Origin: Linnemannia hyalina
Taxonomy: Eukaryota > Mortierellomycota > Mortierellomycetes > Mortierellales > Mortierellaceae
Reading direction: 5' to 3'
Assembly (NCBI GenBank): GCA_019671135.1
Contig: JAHRHY010000008.1
Location: 992,001 to 1,056,000, forward strand
DNA length: 64,000 bases
The position numbers and the translations under genes are program-made. Positions 46,701 to 58,505 of the stretch are shown here, in pieces. Each line of letters starts with the position of its first letter. Position 1 is the first letter of the stretch. Below the pieces are notes generated by a model. It was given only the letters and a program-made list of their open reading frames with translations, had not been told where the DNA came from and ran no database searches.

Positions 46701-47801
46701 TCTGCCTACCTCATCGGGATCTGGTTCTCACTCCGCACCCACGTCAAGCAGATCTGGCATGAGCCCCAGCCCCGTTCAGTCCGCGACTCGTCAATCTACA
46801 AGAAGTTGTTGCCTATCCATATTCTGCAGCAGTTGCTCCACTACGGAACTGGAAACAACATCCACGCTGCCGCCACCAACAACAGTAACAGACCGCTCTC
46901 GGGAGAGGAGGCTGCAGAGATGGGACGGTTCGCGCCTGCTGATGCTGGATACTCGACCTCGAACTACCAGTCGACAGGAGTCCATGGCGGACTCAACGAG
47001 AGACATCCTCAGACGGCACCTGATGCACATGGCGCTGGAGGTGCAATCCATCCAGCCGCACAGGGCTTGCTTAACTCTTTGAATGTCGCGCCTGACGCCC
47101 TCAAGAGCGACCACGGCGATGATGAGGAGGAAGACGATGAAGCGCACGGAGGCCACGACTCGCCCAATTGGTCCAAGGCCAAGAGTGCAACCGTTCTTAT
47201 GGGATGCACCGTCCTCTACTCCATCATTGCAGGTACAGGTTCATACATTTCTTCTGCTAATTCCTGTTCTTAAAGTGGCAACAAACTCCTTTTTTTGTAC
47301 GAGTGACTAACCCAGCATCTTTCGTTCCCCCCCCCCCCCCCCCCTTGTACTACAGAAATCCTGGTTGACAGTGTGGATGCCGTGTCGTCCATCGATGAGA
47401 AGCTTCTGGGTTTGACTCTCTTTGCCCTGGTGCCCAACGTGACCGAGTTCATGAACGCCATCTCCTTCGCAATGTACGGTAACATTGCACTCTCCATGGA
47501 AATCGGATCCGCCTATGCGCTCCAAGTCTGTCTAATCCAGATCCCGGCCATGGTCGCCGTCTCTGTCTGGTTGAACCGTGGAGTCGCCACACAGCTCTGG
47601 AACCATACCTTCAACCTAGTCTTCCCTCGCTGGGACGTCTTTTCGATGTTGTTCTCGGTCTTTTTGTTGACCTATACTTATATTGAGGGAAAGAGTAACT
47701 ACTTCAAGGGAAGTATCTTGATCCTGAGTTATTTTGTCCTCATGGCTGGCTTCTATTACGCGCCTCTTACACCTGGCAGTGGTGATGTTGATTTCTTGTA
47801 G
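43794..47801 (+). CDS. VNX1: vacuolar monovalent cation/H+ antiporter, Vnx1 type (YccF + CAX)
   Basis: Six exons: 43794-44456, 44921-45563, 45658-46281, 46370-46446, 46545-47232 and 47356-47801; 1046 residues. Residues 1-215 are Ser/Arg/Asp-rich and probably cytosolic. THPFGLPLWKPALYKKSRSV then leads into a YccF domain (SVGNLLWTLVFGWWLALVC ... LWPFGQYV), and the rest is a CAX-family exchanger with two conserved repeats (GAVINATFGSIIEIILYSVA; FALVPNVTEFMNAISFAMYGNIAL), each supplying the acidic residue of the transport site. In yeast Vnx1 this layout exchanges Na+/K+ for H+ at the vacuole. The third intron is GC-AG (donor AG|GCAAGT) and the last contains an 18-base C run. A Ca2+-specific role cannot be excluded from sequence. 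Confidence 0.9.
47327..47344 (+). repeat. poly-C tract (18) in the last VNX1 intron
   Basis: Uninterrupted C run ending 11 bases before the TACAG acceptor, in the place of the usual mixed polypyrimidine tract. Confidence 0.85.
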
Positions 47802-48039
47802 AGGGAAGTTTCCTTTTTTTTTTTTTTTTTCTGTTTCTTGTTATATACTTTACTCTGTTTTCTTGCTATATTTTTTTTCGAATCCAAAATACAAATACAA
47901 ATGCTGTTCTACCCTTCAATATCTCGCAAAAATGAACATAATGTAAGAAAAGATTGCTTTAATGGTCTACAAAGTTAAAGTGTACATGAAATATGTATGG
48001 GGAAAGATGGGAGGGAGAGGGGTGGGGGTGTTATCTAAT

Positions 48040-50292
48040 CTATTGGTAAAGACGGCGACGGAGAGTGGCCGAGCAGGCAGCACCCTTGACCCAGGCAGCA
48101 GCCGAGCCAGGGGTCTCGCCCTGAGTCCACCACTGGGCGGTGTAGATAAAGCCGCCATAGGTGACCTTGGCTCCACCGCTGTAGGCATCGGTGCTCGAGA
48201 AGGTGGTGACGCCAGAGCAGCTACCAGGGGCGGTAGTAGCAGTAGGAGTAGGGCCAGTGGCGCTGCCGGTGCTGCAGGCGCCGTTGTCGGACCAGGGGCT
48301 ACCAGCGGTGGGGAGGTTGTTCTGGGACCACCAGAGGGCGGTGTAGAGACGGCCGTTGTACGAGACCTTGGAGCCGCCGGCGTAGGGGGTCGCGGCGTTC
48401 CAGGCATCAGCAGAGCAGGAGGCACCACCGGTAGTGGTGGTGACGGGGGCCGAGGAGGTGGAAGAGACGGTCTTGGTGACGGTGACGGTCGCGGTCGCGG
48501 TCGCGGTGACGGTCGAGGTAGGGACAACACCGCCGGGCTGGGGGATGACACCGGCGCAGCGAGGGGTCGAGGCTCCGAGGGCAGCCTTGCAGATCTGCTG
48601 GGCAGCCGAGGTGACGTCGACGTTGGCCGAGGTGCCGGCAGCCTTGTAGAGCTCCCAGAAGAAACCACCCTTGGCACCCTGGACGTTCAAGATGCTGGTG
48701 AGCTCAGATTGGATCAGGGGCAGCTGGTGAGTGGGGTCGTGGTCCGAGGCGGGGTAGGCAGGGATACCGATCTCGTATCCAACCTGGGCGAGCATGTTGT
48801 TGTCGGCATAGGACTTCATGTAGTAGTTGACCTGCTGGCTGAGGGAGCAAGTGCTGGCGTCGGGGCACTCGTGGAACTCCTGGTTGTTGGAGAGATCGTA
48901 GGTCATGACATTGATTCCTCCGGTGTTGGCGATGAAGGCGTAGAGGTCGGGGTACCACTTGTTGACAAAGTACCAGATGTTCTTGAGGTTTCCGCCCCAC
49001 CAGGGGGTCGAGAGACCACCAGCAGCCGAGGCTGCGGTCGCGAGCATCAAGCTGGGCTGGATGGCCAGGATGTTCAGACGGACATCCTGCATGATGGCAG
49101 CGTACTTGTAAGTCGTCTGCTCGTTAGTCCATGGTCTAGATGATTTGTTTTCATTGAGGAGAGAACGAAAGAATGAGCAAAAGAAACGCGCAGTGTCATT
49201 TTTTTTGTTTTTGATTCGCGAGACCATCAAGTGCTTACCCTGTGGTAGGACCGGCGCGCAGATAGTCGGCGTGCCACATCTCCTCGTAGTCGATATCAAC
49301 ACCGGTGAGGCCGAGATCCTTGGCCAAGTAAACAAGATCCTGGTAAGGGTCGCGGTTCTGCTTGACAAAGGCGTCGCTTCCGGGGACGACGACAGTCTGC
49401 TTGGTGACAGGGTCGGTCCAGCTGCGACCTATTGTTGGTTTACGCGTTTAAGAAGCAGTCACGAGAACACCAGAATTGTTATTACGATGCAACCACACAG
49501 GAATGTAGCAAGTACATATTAAAAGAGAAATGTACCTGGGACGATCTCGGGGTGGAAGACAGGGGCAGCAGCTCCGGCCGTGGAGATAACGTAGCTCTGA
49601 GCGCTCTTCCAGGTGGTCGAGTTGGTGGGCTCGGGGAAGATGTCAAAGTCGGCAAGAACGGTGTTCTCGCTCTTGGGCTCGCAGGTGTAACACCACATGT
49701 TGGCCTCAGTGCATCCAGCAAGGGTGCCGCCGTTGTCCTGGATCTTGTAGTAGTTGGGAGTGGAAGTTCCGTAACCTCCGACCGAGTAGTAGGTGTAGAG
49801 GAACTATATAGTTATTGCATAAACATCAGCCGTTTGTTGGTTTAGTAGTTGATCCTTAGGAACCCCGATTAAATGTTTGCGACCATATTATTTTTTCTTG
49901 GGTCGCATCAAAAAAAAACTTACAGGGAAGCATCCATAGTTCCAACCTCCAACTGACAGGAAGACCTCAACACCGCCAGCGGTCAATTGAGCAACACGGG
50001 TCTTGAGGTCAGCGAAACCATAATCGCCCGAGGTACCATAGGCAAGACCGACGTCGGCAAGGGTCTTGGAGCCAGGGACGTAGACCATACCGGGGCGGGC
50101 AAAGGAGAGGAAGATACGGTTGATGGGGATGTTGGCGGCATTGTCGGCGAGAGCCTTGAGCTTGGCAGGGCCGTTCTGGGGGTTGAGGAGAAGGTAACCA
50201 GCAACAACAGGGGTTGCAGCCTCGACCTGCGAGGTGGAGCAAGCCAGGACGATAGCCGAGGCAATGGTGACCAAAGCGGTAGTAAGACGCAT
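48040..50292 (-). CDS. secreted GH18 chitinase with two CBM5/12 chitin-binding modules
   Basis: Four exons: 49924-50292, 49536-49803, 49239-49428 and 48040-49135; 640 residues. A signal peptide (residues 1-~25, ending SQVEA) precedes a GH18 barrel with VFLSVGGWNYG and the catalytic block LTGVDIDYEE, in which Asp257, Asp259 and Glu261 are present but the usual first Asp of DxxDxDxE is Thr254. A Thr/Val-rich linker near 480-512 leads to two modules at ~515-563 and ~587-635, each with the aromatic pattern YAGGSKVSYNGRLYTALWW or its relative, typical of CBM5/12. It should cut chitin outside the cell or in the wall. It converges on VNX1 with 238 bases between stops and has a 3.1 kb upstream region. 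Confidence 0.92.
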
Positions 50293-53200
50293 TTTTGTAA
50301 AGAGAAAGGAGGAAAGGAAGAAGAGGGAAGAAGAGTGGATGTAAAAGGGGATTTTTTGTGGCGGGAAGGATTGGTTGGTGTAGAGGAGAATGAAGCTCGT
50401 GAAGAAGAGGATGAGGATCGAAAAGAAAGGTGGAGAGTGAGCAAGGTATTTATACCAAAACACTCGAATCTGGACGTTATGTTTTCTCACACTCTCAGCA
50501 TTTCGTTCCTGGGTGAGTGTGAAATAGGGTCAAGTTCGTCAACGGGATCAAGAGAGGACAGCTGTTCGATTGAATTAGAGAGCATGCATGGGTCTGTTAT
50601 TACTCCTTACTCAATAGCATACAAAAGCGCGAAAAATTGTATTCAATATCATAACGCGTCCAATGGGTAAAATAATAACAAAAAAAAATGATGGCGTATT
50701 GACTGGCGGACAGCCAAGGGTCCAGTTGGTAACAAAACAGTTGTTGTCCACGGGTGAGATGACTAAGTGAAGAGTAAGGGACCATCATGAGAGCCATCGC
50801 ATTTTGCCCTTGTCTTTGAACGGGAGGCAAGGTAAATCTTTGTATGGTCCCCATACGAATGTGAGCAGAAGATTTAGTCAAATGTGATTGTTGTGGTCGC
50901 GATTAAAGATATCTTTTTTGAGGGGATTGTTGTTGACTCCATGGACCTGCATAACAAAACAATAACAACAAAAAAGGCATTCATTCACCTCAATTAAAGA
51001 CCATTGTGTCTACGGTTGAATACAATGGACTATGCACCACTGTAAACGGACACCCATAAAGTGGACATTGTTTACTCTGACGTTCACTCCTTCCCTTCGC
51101 CTTTTGATATTTTTTTATCGCGTCTCTCCTTTGTCTAATCTTTTGCAGTCTAAGCTTCAACTTTTTTCGACCGTTCGTCCGTCCTATCTCTCCAAACAAG
51201 GAACACTTGAATGACAAACAGACAGATAATAAGAAGGCGATTGTGATTATTGTCTCCCTTTTCATTTGTTTTCGCTTCTTTGTTTTGTGATAATGGGCTA
51301 TCAAGGCAACAGATAATGCAAGATAGACTGATTGCGCGAGAACGGACAACAGAGAACATGCCGGAAAGTGTTACAAGCCTGGACTCGGAATGTTTTTTTT
51401 TCAGTGTTTTGTTCTTCAGAGTGTTTTTGTTTACTTGCAGGCCGTGTGTTGTTAAGAAAAAACAAAAAAAAGAAGCAACGAGGAAGCGAGAAGAAACCCA
51501 TTGTAGAAACCATTAGTGATATTCGTTTCTTCACTCCAAAATGAAGAGTGACATTTTCAATCCTCTCATCGGATTTGCTTTGCATTGTGTCCATGGTATG
51601 GTAGTATATGATGTCAATCTCACTGGACGCATCAAAGAGAAAGAGGTACATTCGAGCAAGTACACTCTATCCGATTGTCCGTCTTTCCGCCTTTTGCTGG
51701 CATCCACTCCGTTTACAGTACGATCGTATTCTCCCGACTGGGCGGCTTGAGGGTTTTAATCACACGCGCAGGTGTAACGCGAAGAAGGTTTTCTTTTATC
51801 ATCTCATCCTGCCCAATCAGCGACACGCGATGTGGAGATACCGTGGACACTTAGTGCGCTTAATTTGTTTTTCACGGACTTCAGGGGGGTTGGGATGGAT
51901 GGGGGCAGGGGTGGGGGTGAAGAGTGTCCACTTTCTTAGTCTTCTATAGCAAATAAGGAAACGTCAGCCTCGCAAAAACAATGTCGACCCTGCTTTATCA
52001 ACAGAAATGATCGCAATTAGCGTCTGCTCAAGGAAAGAAATGGGGCACCAAGGGGGCGAATAGAGAAGGGTGAGAAGGATGACCGCAAGAATGAGGGGGG
52101 AGGTGCATGACATCCGACAGTTCACTATGTGTCCCCTTGGACACCATCCATTGACTTGAAAATACATTGGTGGAATCCGATGCGACCAGACAGGCTAGGT
52201 TGTTCATCTCAGACATGATCATGTCCATTTGTTTCTCTTCATCCGTACATATCCATTGGCTGTCCACATCGGCACATGAGAACCATGCGTATGAATGTTT
52301 TCTCGGATGTGGGTTCCTTTTGTTCATCATCGTCACCATCACCATTCATTCTCGGTTGATTGCATTTGAGGGCACTTTTTTCATTGCTGTTGTCATCGGA
52401 ATTGATCGAGAACATTATTATTATTATAATAACTGCAGTCGGATTAGATTATGCGCTTCCTCGCTGCCTGTCGAGTTTTCATCCTGGTTGTTGTTGTTGT
52501 TTTCCACCCCACATGAATGAATGTACCCAGTCTTGGTAAAGAGGAAGAAAAAACAACAAACAAACGAAGGATCATTCAATCAAGGAGAGGGAATGGAAAA
52601 GAGAAAAGTCGACCCTCTCAACCTTCTCACGCCGCGTTTTTGGCATTCACTTGGAAATGCTACCCTCGCCCTTTAGACGAAGTATGAAAAAAGTAATCGG
52701 GCTGTTGTTGTTGGGTCCTTTTGTACAAGGCGAGTTATTATCTAGTCGAAGGCTTCTGTTGCTCTGGCCGAAGAAGGAAGTGATGATGAGTGCTTGCATT
52801 TTTTTTTGGGCCGGCCAACAACTTTTCACCCCCATGGCTTCAATAGAGGCTCTCATTGCTTTTAAAATAATCTAATAGTTTATGCTTCCGTGGGACTAGA
52901 ACCCTCAACAAACACTGGCAGGGTCTGCTATCTTTTCACGCTCAGAAGGAGCAGAGACAGTATTGAGCAGGGGCAAGGGCAGGGAGGTCAGTAGAGATGA
53001 GGATGGATGATGCCAGACAAGTAGCTAAAGGGAACCTTACCATGCAAGGGACATAAAAATCCAAGATGCCAAAGGGACTCAAACCTTGATAACAAGTGCA
53101 AACAATCAACTGGGCGTTTCCCCCTTTCCCAACCATATACAAAGTAAAAAAGCCAGAGAGGATGGATGAGAAAGAAAAAGAAAGAGCTAGCTGAGTACGG

Positions 53201-53382
53201 CTCAGAAGAGAAGGCAGGAGGGCAACGATGAAAAAGGGAAGGCGACTGAATTGGGAACCAGTTCCTTCCCAATGTGGGTGTGTATTTGTACAGAACAAGA
53301 ACTACATGATCGAAGTGGAGCTTATTAGGTGTTTTATTATGGATGGTCGATGTTCACATATCGGGGAAATTGGATAGCAGGT
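50293..53382. other. 3.1 kb region without recognised protein genes
   Basis: Begins with the chitinase leader (CT-rich read on -). AT-rich with T and A runs; no ORF shows GC3 bias or domain-like sequence. A degenerate tRNA-like stretch lies at 52883-52953. Purine-rich DNA near 53140-53240 may be an unrelated CT-rich segment. Confidence 0.45.
52883..52953 (-). pseudogene. tRNA-like sequence, probably degenerate
   Basis: Exactly 71 bases on the minus strand with acceptor ends TGCTCCT / GGAAGCA (5 Watson-Crick pairs, one G-T, one mismatch). The T-arm is GGG-TTCTAGT-CCC, extending to 4 of 5 pairs. A central CTGCCAG loop sits on a weak 4-of-5 stem and would place a GCC (Gly) anticodon. The D-arm does not pair. 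Probably a decayed tRNA or a chance match. Confidence 0.2.
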
Positions 53383-55696
53383 TTAGATGACTTTCCATCC
53401 AAGGTCATAAACAACAAACGGGTACGCCTCATCTTGCCCACTGACAAGGCGCATGAACCTAAACTTGGACGCCTCATGGACTACAAACTTGCACTGTGTC
53501 CTCCATCCATAATCTTCATAGTACGACAGTTCGGGTATCTTTTTGGGTGATTGTTGCCCGTTCTGGTTCTGGTTCAGGTTTTGCTCCTCTTCTTCGTCGT
53601 CGTCATCGTCCTTGTCAACATCGAGATCGTACTCGAGTTTGTCCACTTCCTTCTTGTCAAAGATTAGGTTGTCCCGGGCGCGGTTCAGGAATGCGTGCTC
53701 GATGTTGAGGGTGATCTTGCCGTTGTAGTCCATGTTCCGGATGTCTTTGCAAGTGTACTGAAGTGGGATCGTTCGCTATTGAAAATGAACAGGAGGAGTG
53801 AAAGATGGTCAACACATGTGTGCGTCAAACATGAGGGTGAGTTTGAAAGAAAGGGAGTGCAATGGTACCCATACCGTATCCAATATCCATAGTCGCCCTC
53901 TTTCCTCTCTTCATCTCATGTCCAAAAAAAAACTTACATAGACGGCATCGCTACCCGCAACCTCCAGTTTAGCATTCTTGATCCACTGGTCGCCCATCTG
54001 ATAGAGAAGCCTGTACTCAATCTTACGATCTATCTCGAGCAACATGTCCAGTCCAATATAGTCGCCCTGCGCAATCGGTTGTGTGCTTTTGTAGGCAGTG
54101 TTTTCCATCCCATCGACGGCTTTGCTGAACGGGTAACGGATGTAGATAGAGGGATCCTCATACAAGGTGTGGATCTTTTCCATCTCTTCGATGTCGATGT
54201 ACGGGCGGTACTTGAACATCCGGACATCGGGAAACGGGTGCTTGTTGGAAATCATGAGACATCGGTCGTCGGCACAGGGGGATCGAACGTCGCGTTGCAG
54301 ATATGTTGGGTGCAGTTCTTCCTGTTCAAATTCTGGGTCCTTTCTCTTCAGTGCATCCCAAGCCTTTTGAGCTGCCTTGTGCTAATATGAAGTAGGAGTA
54401 ATAATGGAAAATGAGGGGTGGGCGGTGTTAGAATACGTTGTCATCAAAGACGGGAGGATGTATGTGTGTCCTGTTGACACTTCTCCAATTACCATGTATT
54501 CCTTGTTCCTAGACTTTCCAGAAGACCCTTTACTAAAGGCAGCCTCATCCTTGGCAGGGTCAACAAGTTCCTCCAGATAGTTCTCGAGCTGGTAAGGGAC
54601 TTGGTTCAGAAATGTCGAAAAGTACATGTCGCCATAGGCGAATTCCAAGGGGTCCATGTCTGTCACCGAGGCCTGTTTCAGGAACTTGACTACACTGTCC
54701 CTAGTTGCCAGAGATCCTGTTCCAAGCCATGAGAAGCAGGAGTGCATGTTCACCTCTATTCTCAGAGAGATAAAAAAAAAAAGTCAGGGTGGAGTTAAGG
54801 GCACACACACACGCACATCACTCACATCGCCCACACGCTACCAAGGGATTCTCAAGTGAATGCTCCTGAGGGCGTCTCTTACCATCTTCAAAGAAGCACC
54901 AGCGCCAGTTGGTGAGTGCCCAGACATCGGAATTGGTATCGGTATGGAGGAACTGAGGGTGTCGCAAAAAGTTGGCGTACATGGATCGGAGGTAGTGAAT
55001 CTTCCAGTCGTCGTCTTGGAAATAGCAGTAGGGCGACGAGGCCATCGCACAGGCCATGTAGCGAGCAACAAAAAACATATTGTTAGGCGAATTGAACACT
55101 TTCACTTTTGGGCAATTGAACATCTATAGGCGTCGAACAATAGAGCACATTAGATATTAGTTTTCAGTCTTCTTGTCATTAGAACGAAACAATGGGAAAA
55201 GAACGGTCATTTTGTTGGGTACCTTTTCTTCAAGATGGATATCAACCTTATTGTTCCAGATCATGATCTCCTTGAACATGACATGCGGACACAAGTGGAC
55301 AACAATCTCCTTCAACGAGTCCATTCTCTCCCAACTAAGCAGGATCGCCGTCGTCATATTGGTCCCCTCCACAGGCCGCATCTCCATCTCTGATATATCG
55401 CCACGATCAAGCCACGTCGGAGGCTTCACTGGTCCATGTCCTGCGGGTCGTCTGTCATTATTGCTGCTGTTCCTGCTTGGTCCAAAGAAGAGTCCGTAGA
55501 GAAGTGAGTTGATGAGGCAGAGGAGGTAGAGGAAGAGGCATATTGCGGGGAGGACGATGCCGAATCGCACTCGGCGAGGTTTTCCTGTAGAGTTACGGAA
55601 TAGTGTGATTGGACTGGAGATGTTGCTGAAGAACGGCCGTGTCCGGGTTGAGATGGTCCGTGAGACCTGCTCGAATTGGTGGCTGTGGTCGTACAT
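53383..55696 (-). CDS. putative type II membrane glycosyltransferase with DxD motif
   Basis: Five exons: 55223-55696, 54883-55123, 54493-54755, 53938-54381 and 53383-53775; 604 residues. One hydrophobic segment at ~46-70 (LPAICLFLYLLCLINSLLYG) follows a basic tail, the layout of a Golgi-resident enzyme. A TTAILLSWERMDSLKEIV strand and VKVFNSPNNMFFVARYMAC lead to CYFQDDDWKI, a DxD-type metal/nucleotide-sugar motif, then FSWLGTGSLATRD, a pattern seen in GT-A exostosin-like transferases. The C-terminal ~270 residues look like a beta-rich accessory domain and contain a long Asp/Glu run. Family assignment (possibly GT64-like) is inference. Confidence 0.55.
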
Positions 55697-56362
55697 AGGT
55701 TAAGGCTTGAAGTGTGAATTAAAAGGTATCCTCTGAAAGGTGGAGGCAAAGGTTTGCAGAAATGTACAAGAAAGGTGGAGAAAGGAAGAATAAAGGCTAA
55801 AATATGCTAAAAACGAGAAAAGGTTGAACAGGAAGAGGAGGGAGACCGCTCCAGAGGAGCAACCAGGCGAAAGAGCTTCGGTCAGGAAAGGTAAACCTGG
55901 AGATGAGGCTGGGGTTCGTTACAGTGCCATGGGGAGTTCCATGTTTGACCCTTGCTAGGGTGGAGTCAAGGGGGCGAAATGAAGTGCGAAGATACAGATG
56001 TTAGATCAAGGGGTCAGGCCCATTTCGCAGCCCGTATAGGAAGAAGGGGAGAAGGAGAAGGGTGACAGAAGGAGAAGGGGACAGAGGGAGGAGGGGACAG
56101 AAAGAGAAAAGGCCTAGACAAGACAGGAGAATGAAGGGTAGCGAAAGGAGACAGGCGAGTTTCCTTTGAACCTGCTCCCTTTCAATACTCCTGTTTTTTA
56201 TTCTCCTATGCCAGTGTGAAGGTTGCCGGCTCCTGCTTAGTTCATGGCGTCTTCGGCCCTAAATCATTGTTCTTCAACCACCCCTTTCACAGCATTATGC
56301 ATCCTCTTGCCTTCGGACAACGGAATGAACGGATACTGTAAAATCTACCTTCTGTTTTATTA
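55697..56362. other. 666-base gap, glycosyltransferase promoter and TRAPPC13 3' region
   Basis: Purine-rich on + at 56030-56120 (CT-rich read on -, likely the leader of the gene ending at 53383). No ORF of interest. Confidence 0.45.
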
Positions 56363-56834
56363 TTACGTGTGCTCGACAAATACATGAGTCAAGTGGTCGA
56401 GTTCAACAGAGTAGCCCGAGATAATATCGACAAGCCGGATGCCGCCAATCTTTTGCACGCCACTAGTCAATGGGAACCAGTCCAACCGCACCCGAACCTC
56501 GCCGCCCGCAGGAACAGCACCCAGTTGCCGACTGTTTGGCCCACTCAACAGGATGGCGCCCATTTTTTGCTTCACTCCTGTCAACATCAGCTTCATTGCG
56601 TTCTGATCATGAGGCATGCCAGATGGGTTCTGTTGCTGTTGTTGGGGAGGTGGTTGGTTGGTTGCGCCTGCTGGGGTTTCGACCGGACGGGTAGCAGGAA
56701 CGTAGCCACCTCGTGCAATCGCCGCTGGAGGTCGAGCAAGCGAGCCTGCAATTCCTGCAGGAGATGGCGACTGAGGGAACTGGGAGGCACTCCCTTGCCG
56801 CACTGGAGGTCCAGGGTGGTGACCTTGTTGTTGC

Positions 56835-56871
<37 letters not shown>

Positions 56872-58240
56872 GCTGCTGCTGCTGTTGAGATGAGCCGGCT
56901 CCGCCCAGCGACTGGTTCTTGACCACAATCTCGATCGAGAAGATCTCCTCCAGCCGGATTGTCTCCGGGATCTTGACTACTTGAACTGCAATCTCATCCA
57001 GTGGCGCCGGTTTCCGTGTCAACTGACTTGTCTGTAGACGTCCGGTCTCTCCGAACTGTGATCTCCAGAGGATATCCATCTTGCCGAGCACGTTAGTCGT
57101 TTTGGCAAAAAGTTCCTTGCCGGGCTTGGGTGTGAGGACGTAGAGGTACTGTCGGACGTCATTGGGCGCAAAGTAATCGTGTTGGCCAAAGATACTCACA
57201 GCCCCAGCCTCTGTAGATTCCTCTGCAGCCTTATTGTCGTCTTCTTTGGCGGATTCCTGCTCGTCGATCACTACATTAAGGTCCTGAACCGTGAACGCGT
57301 CCGCCACTTCGAAACGCATCCGCTCCATCCACATTGTTACTCCCGACACGTTCTGGACCATGGCCTCCAGTAAAACACGTCCTCCATTCGAGACATGCAG
57401 AGTTGTCGTTCCTGACTGTTGGCTATTGGGGTCCTGAGGTGGGGCTGTCGAGCTAGGCGCCGAGTGGTTGACCTTGGTCTTGACTGAGAGCGGGTTCAGG
57501 ACTTGAAACTTGTAAAACTTGCGGAATGACTTTTGTTGTCCATCCAAGGTGGTGTACTGGATTGAGCAGACGAGGATATGGATCCCCAGCTCTTTGATCT
57601 CATGCGACACGATCATCTCGTTTGTCTTTCCCGACTCCAGCAGCTGAATATGGCCTCCCGAGGCTGGTGGCGATTGAGGTAAAGATGGCGAATCCGTCGG
57701 TGACCGGCGTCGATTGGCAAGGGTATCTGAGAGAGCGAAGCGCAATGTTGACGTTTGGAGTTCAGCCTTGAGGATCACATCGCGAACTGGGTGGGCCGAC
57801 TCGTTGTTGGCGCAGATATACGAAGTAAAAGTCTCGCCGAGGTATATGTTGCCAAAGGAGGCAGGCATGGTCAGCAGCTCTGACACGCTGAAGTCGCCAA
57901 TGTCCAGAGTGCCGGTATTCGCCTCTGCTCCTGTCCTTGCGTCCAAGTGCTTGGCCTCGGGAGATGTGGTTGGGTGAACAGCTTTGCCAGACGACGGAGG
58001 GTGAACCCGCTCCAGTTGACTGAGAGAGAGGTCTGAGAGGGCGTCTGTGAGGATTGAGGTCATGTTGGGCCTCTCTCCCAGTGGGGAAGAGGGTGTCTCG
58101 GCGGCTGAGGGCGATGGTGCGGTGTGGGGTGAGCCAAAGTAGAGACTGTGTCCTGTGACGAGCGAGGGACGCGAGAGACGCATGACCTTGAGTGAGATGA
58201 GATGGCTCTCGCGCTGTTGGTCCTGACTATTTGAGGCCAT
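56363..58240 (-). CDS. TRAPPC13: TRAPP complex subunit 13
   Basis: Single exon, 625 residues. The N-terminal block (ISLKVMRLSRPSL near residue 15), FSVSELLTMPASFGNIYLGETFTSYICANNE and IVSHEIKELGIHILVCSIQY with KFYKFQVLNPLSVKTK match TRAPPC13, a beta-sandwich subunit of the TRAPP complexes that activate Rab GTPases in ER-Golgi transport and autophagy. The C-terminal DWFPL-like segment (VRLDWFPLTSGVQKIGGIRL) is also kept. Fungal/animal members are ~400-420 residues; the extra length comes from a Pro/Ser/Thr N-terminal insertion and a Gln-rich insertion with about 21 consecutive Gln codons (56825-56887, CAA and CAG mixed). Confidence 0.85.
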
Positions 58241-58505
58241 GGTGGGAGCTAAGAGATGGGTGTAGAAGGGGGTTGATGGATGGTTCTACTTGTGGTTGCC
58301 TCAACGAAATGAAGAAGAAGAGATGTTCCTGGAGGGAGATGTCCTTGTGTCGGCTTGGTTCCTGAACTGAACGCGAAGGATGGGGAGAGAACAAACTCCT
58401 CTTAGAAAGACGAAAGGCAACTGTCGCTTTCCAACAAGAATCGCAAAGGCATCAACACATCACGTGAATTCTGTCGTTTGACTTTTGTCATTTATTCATT
58501 CTACT

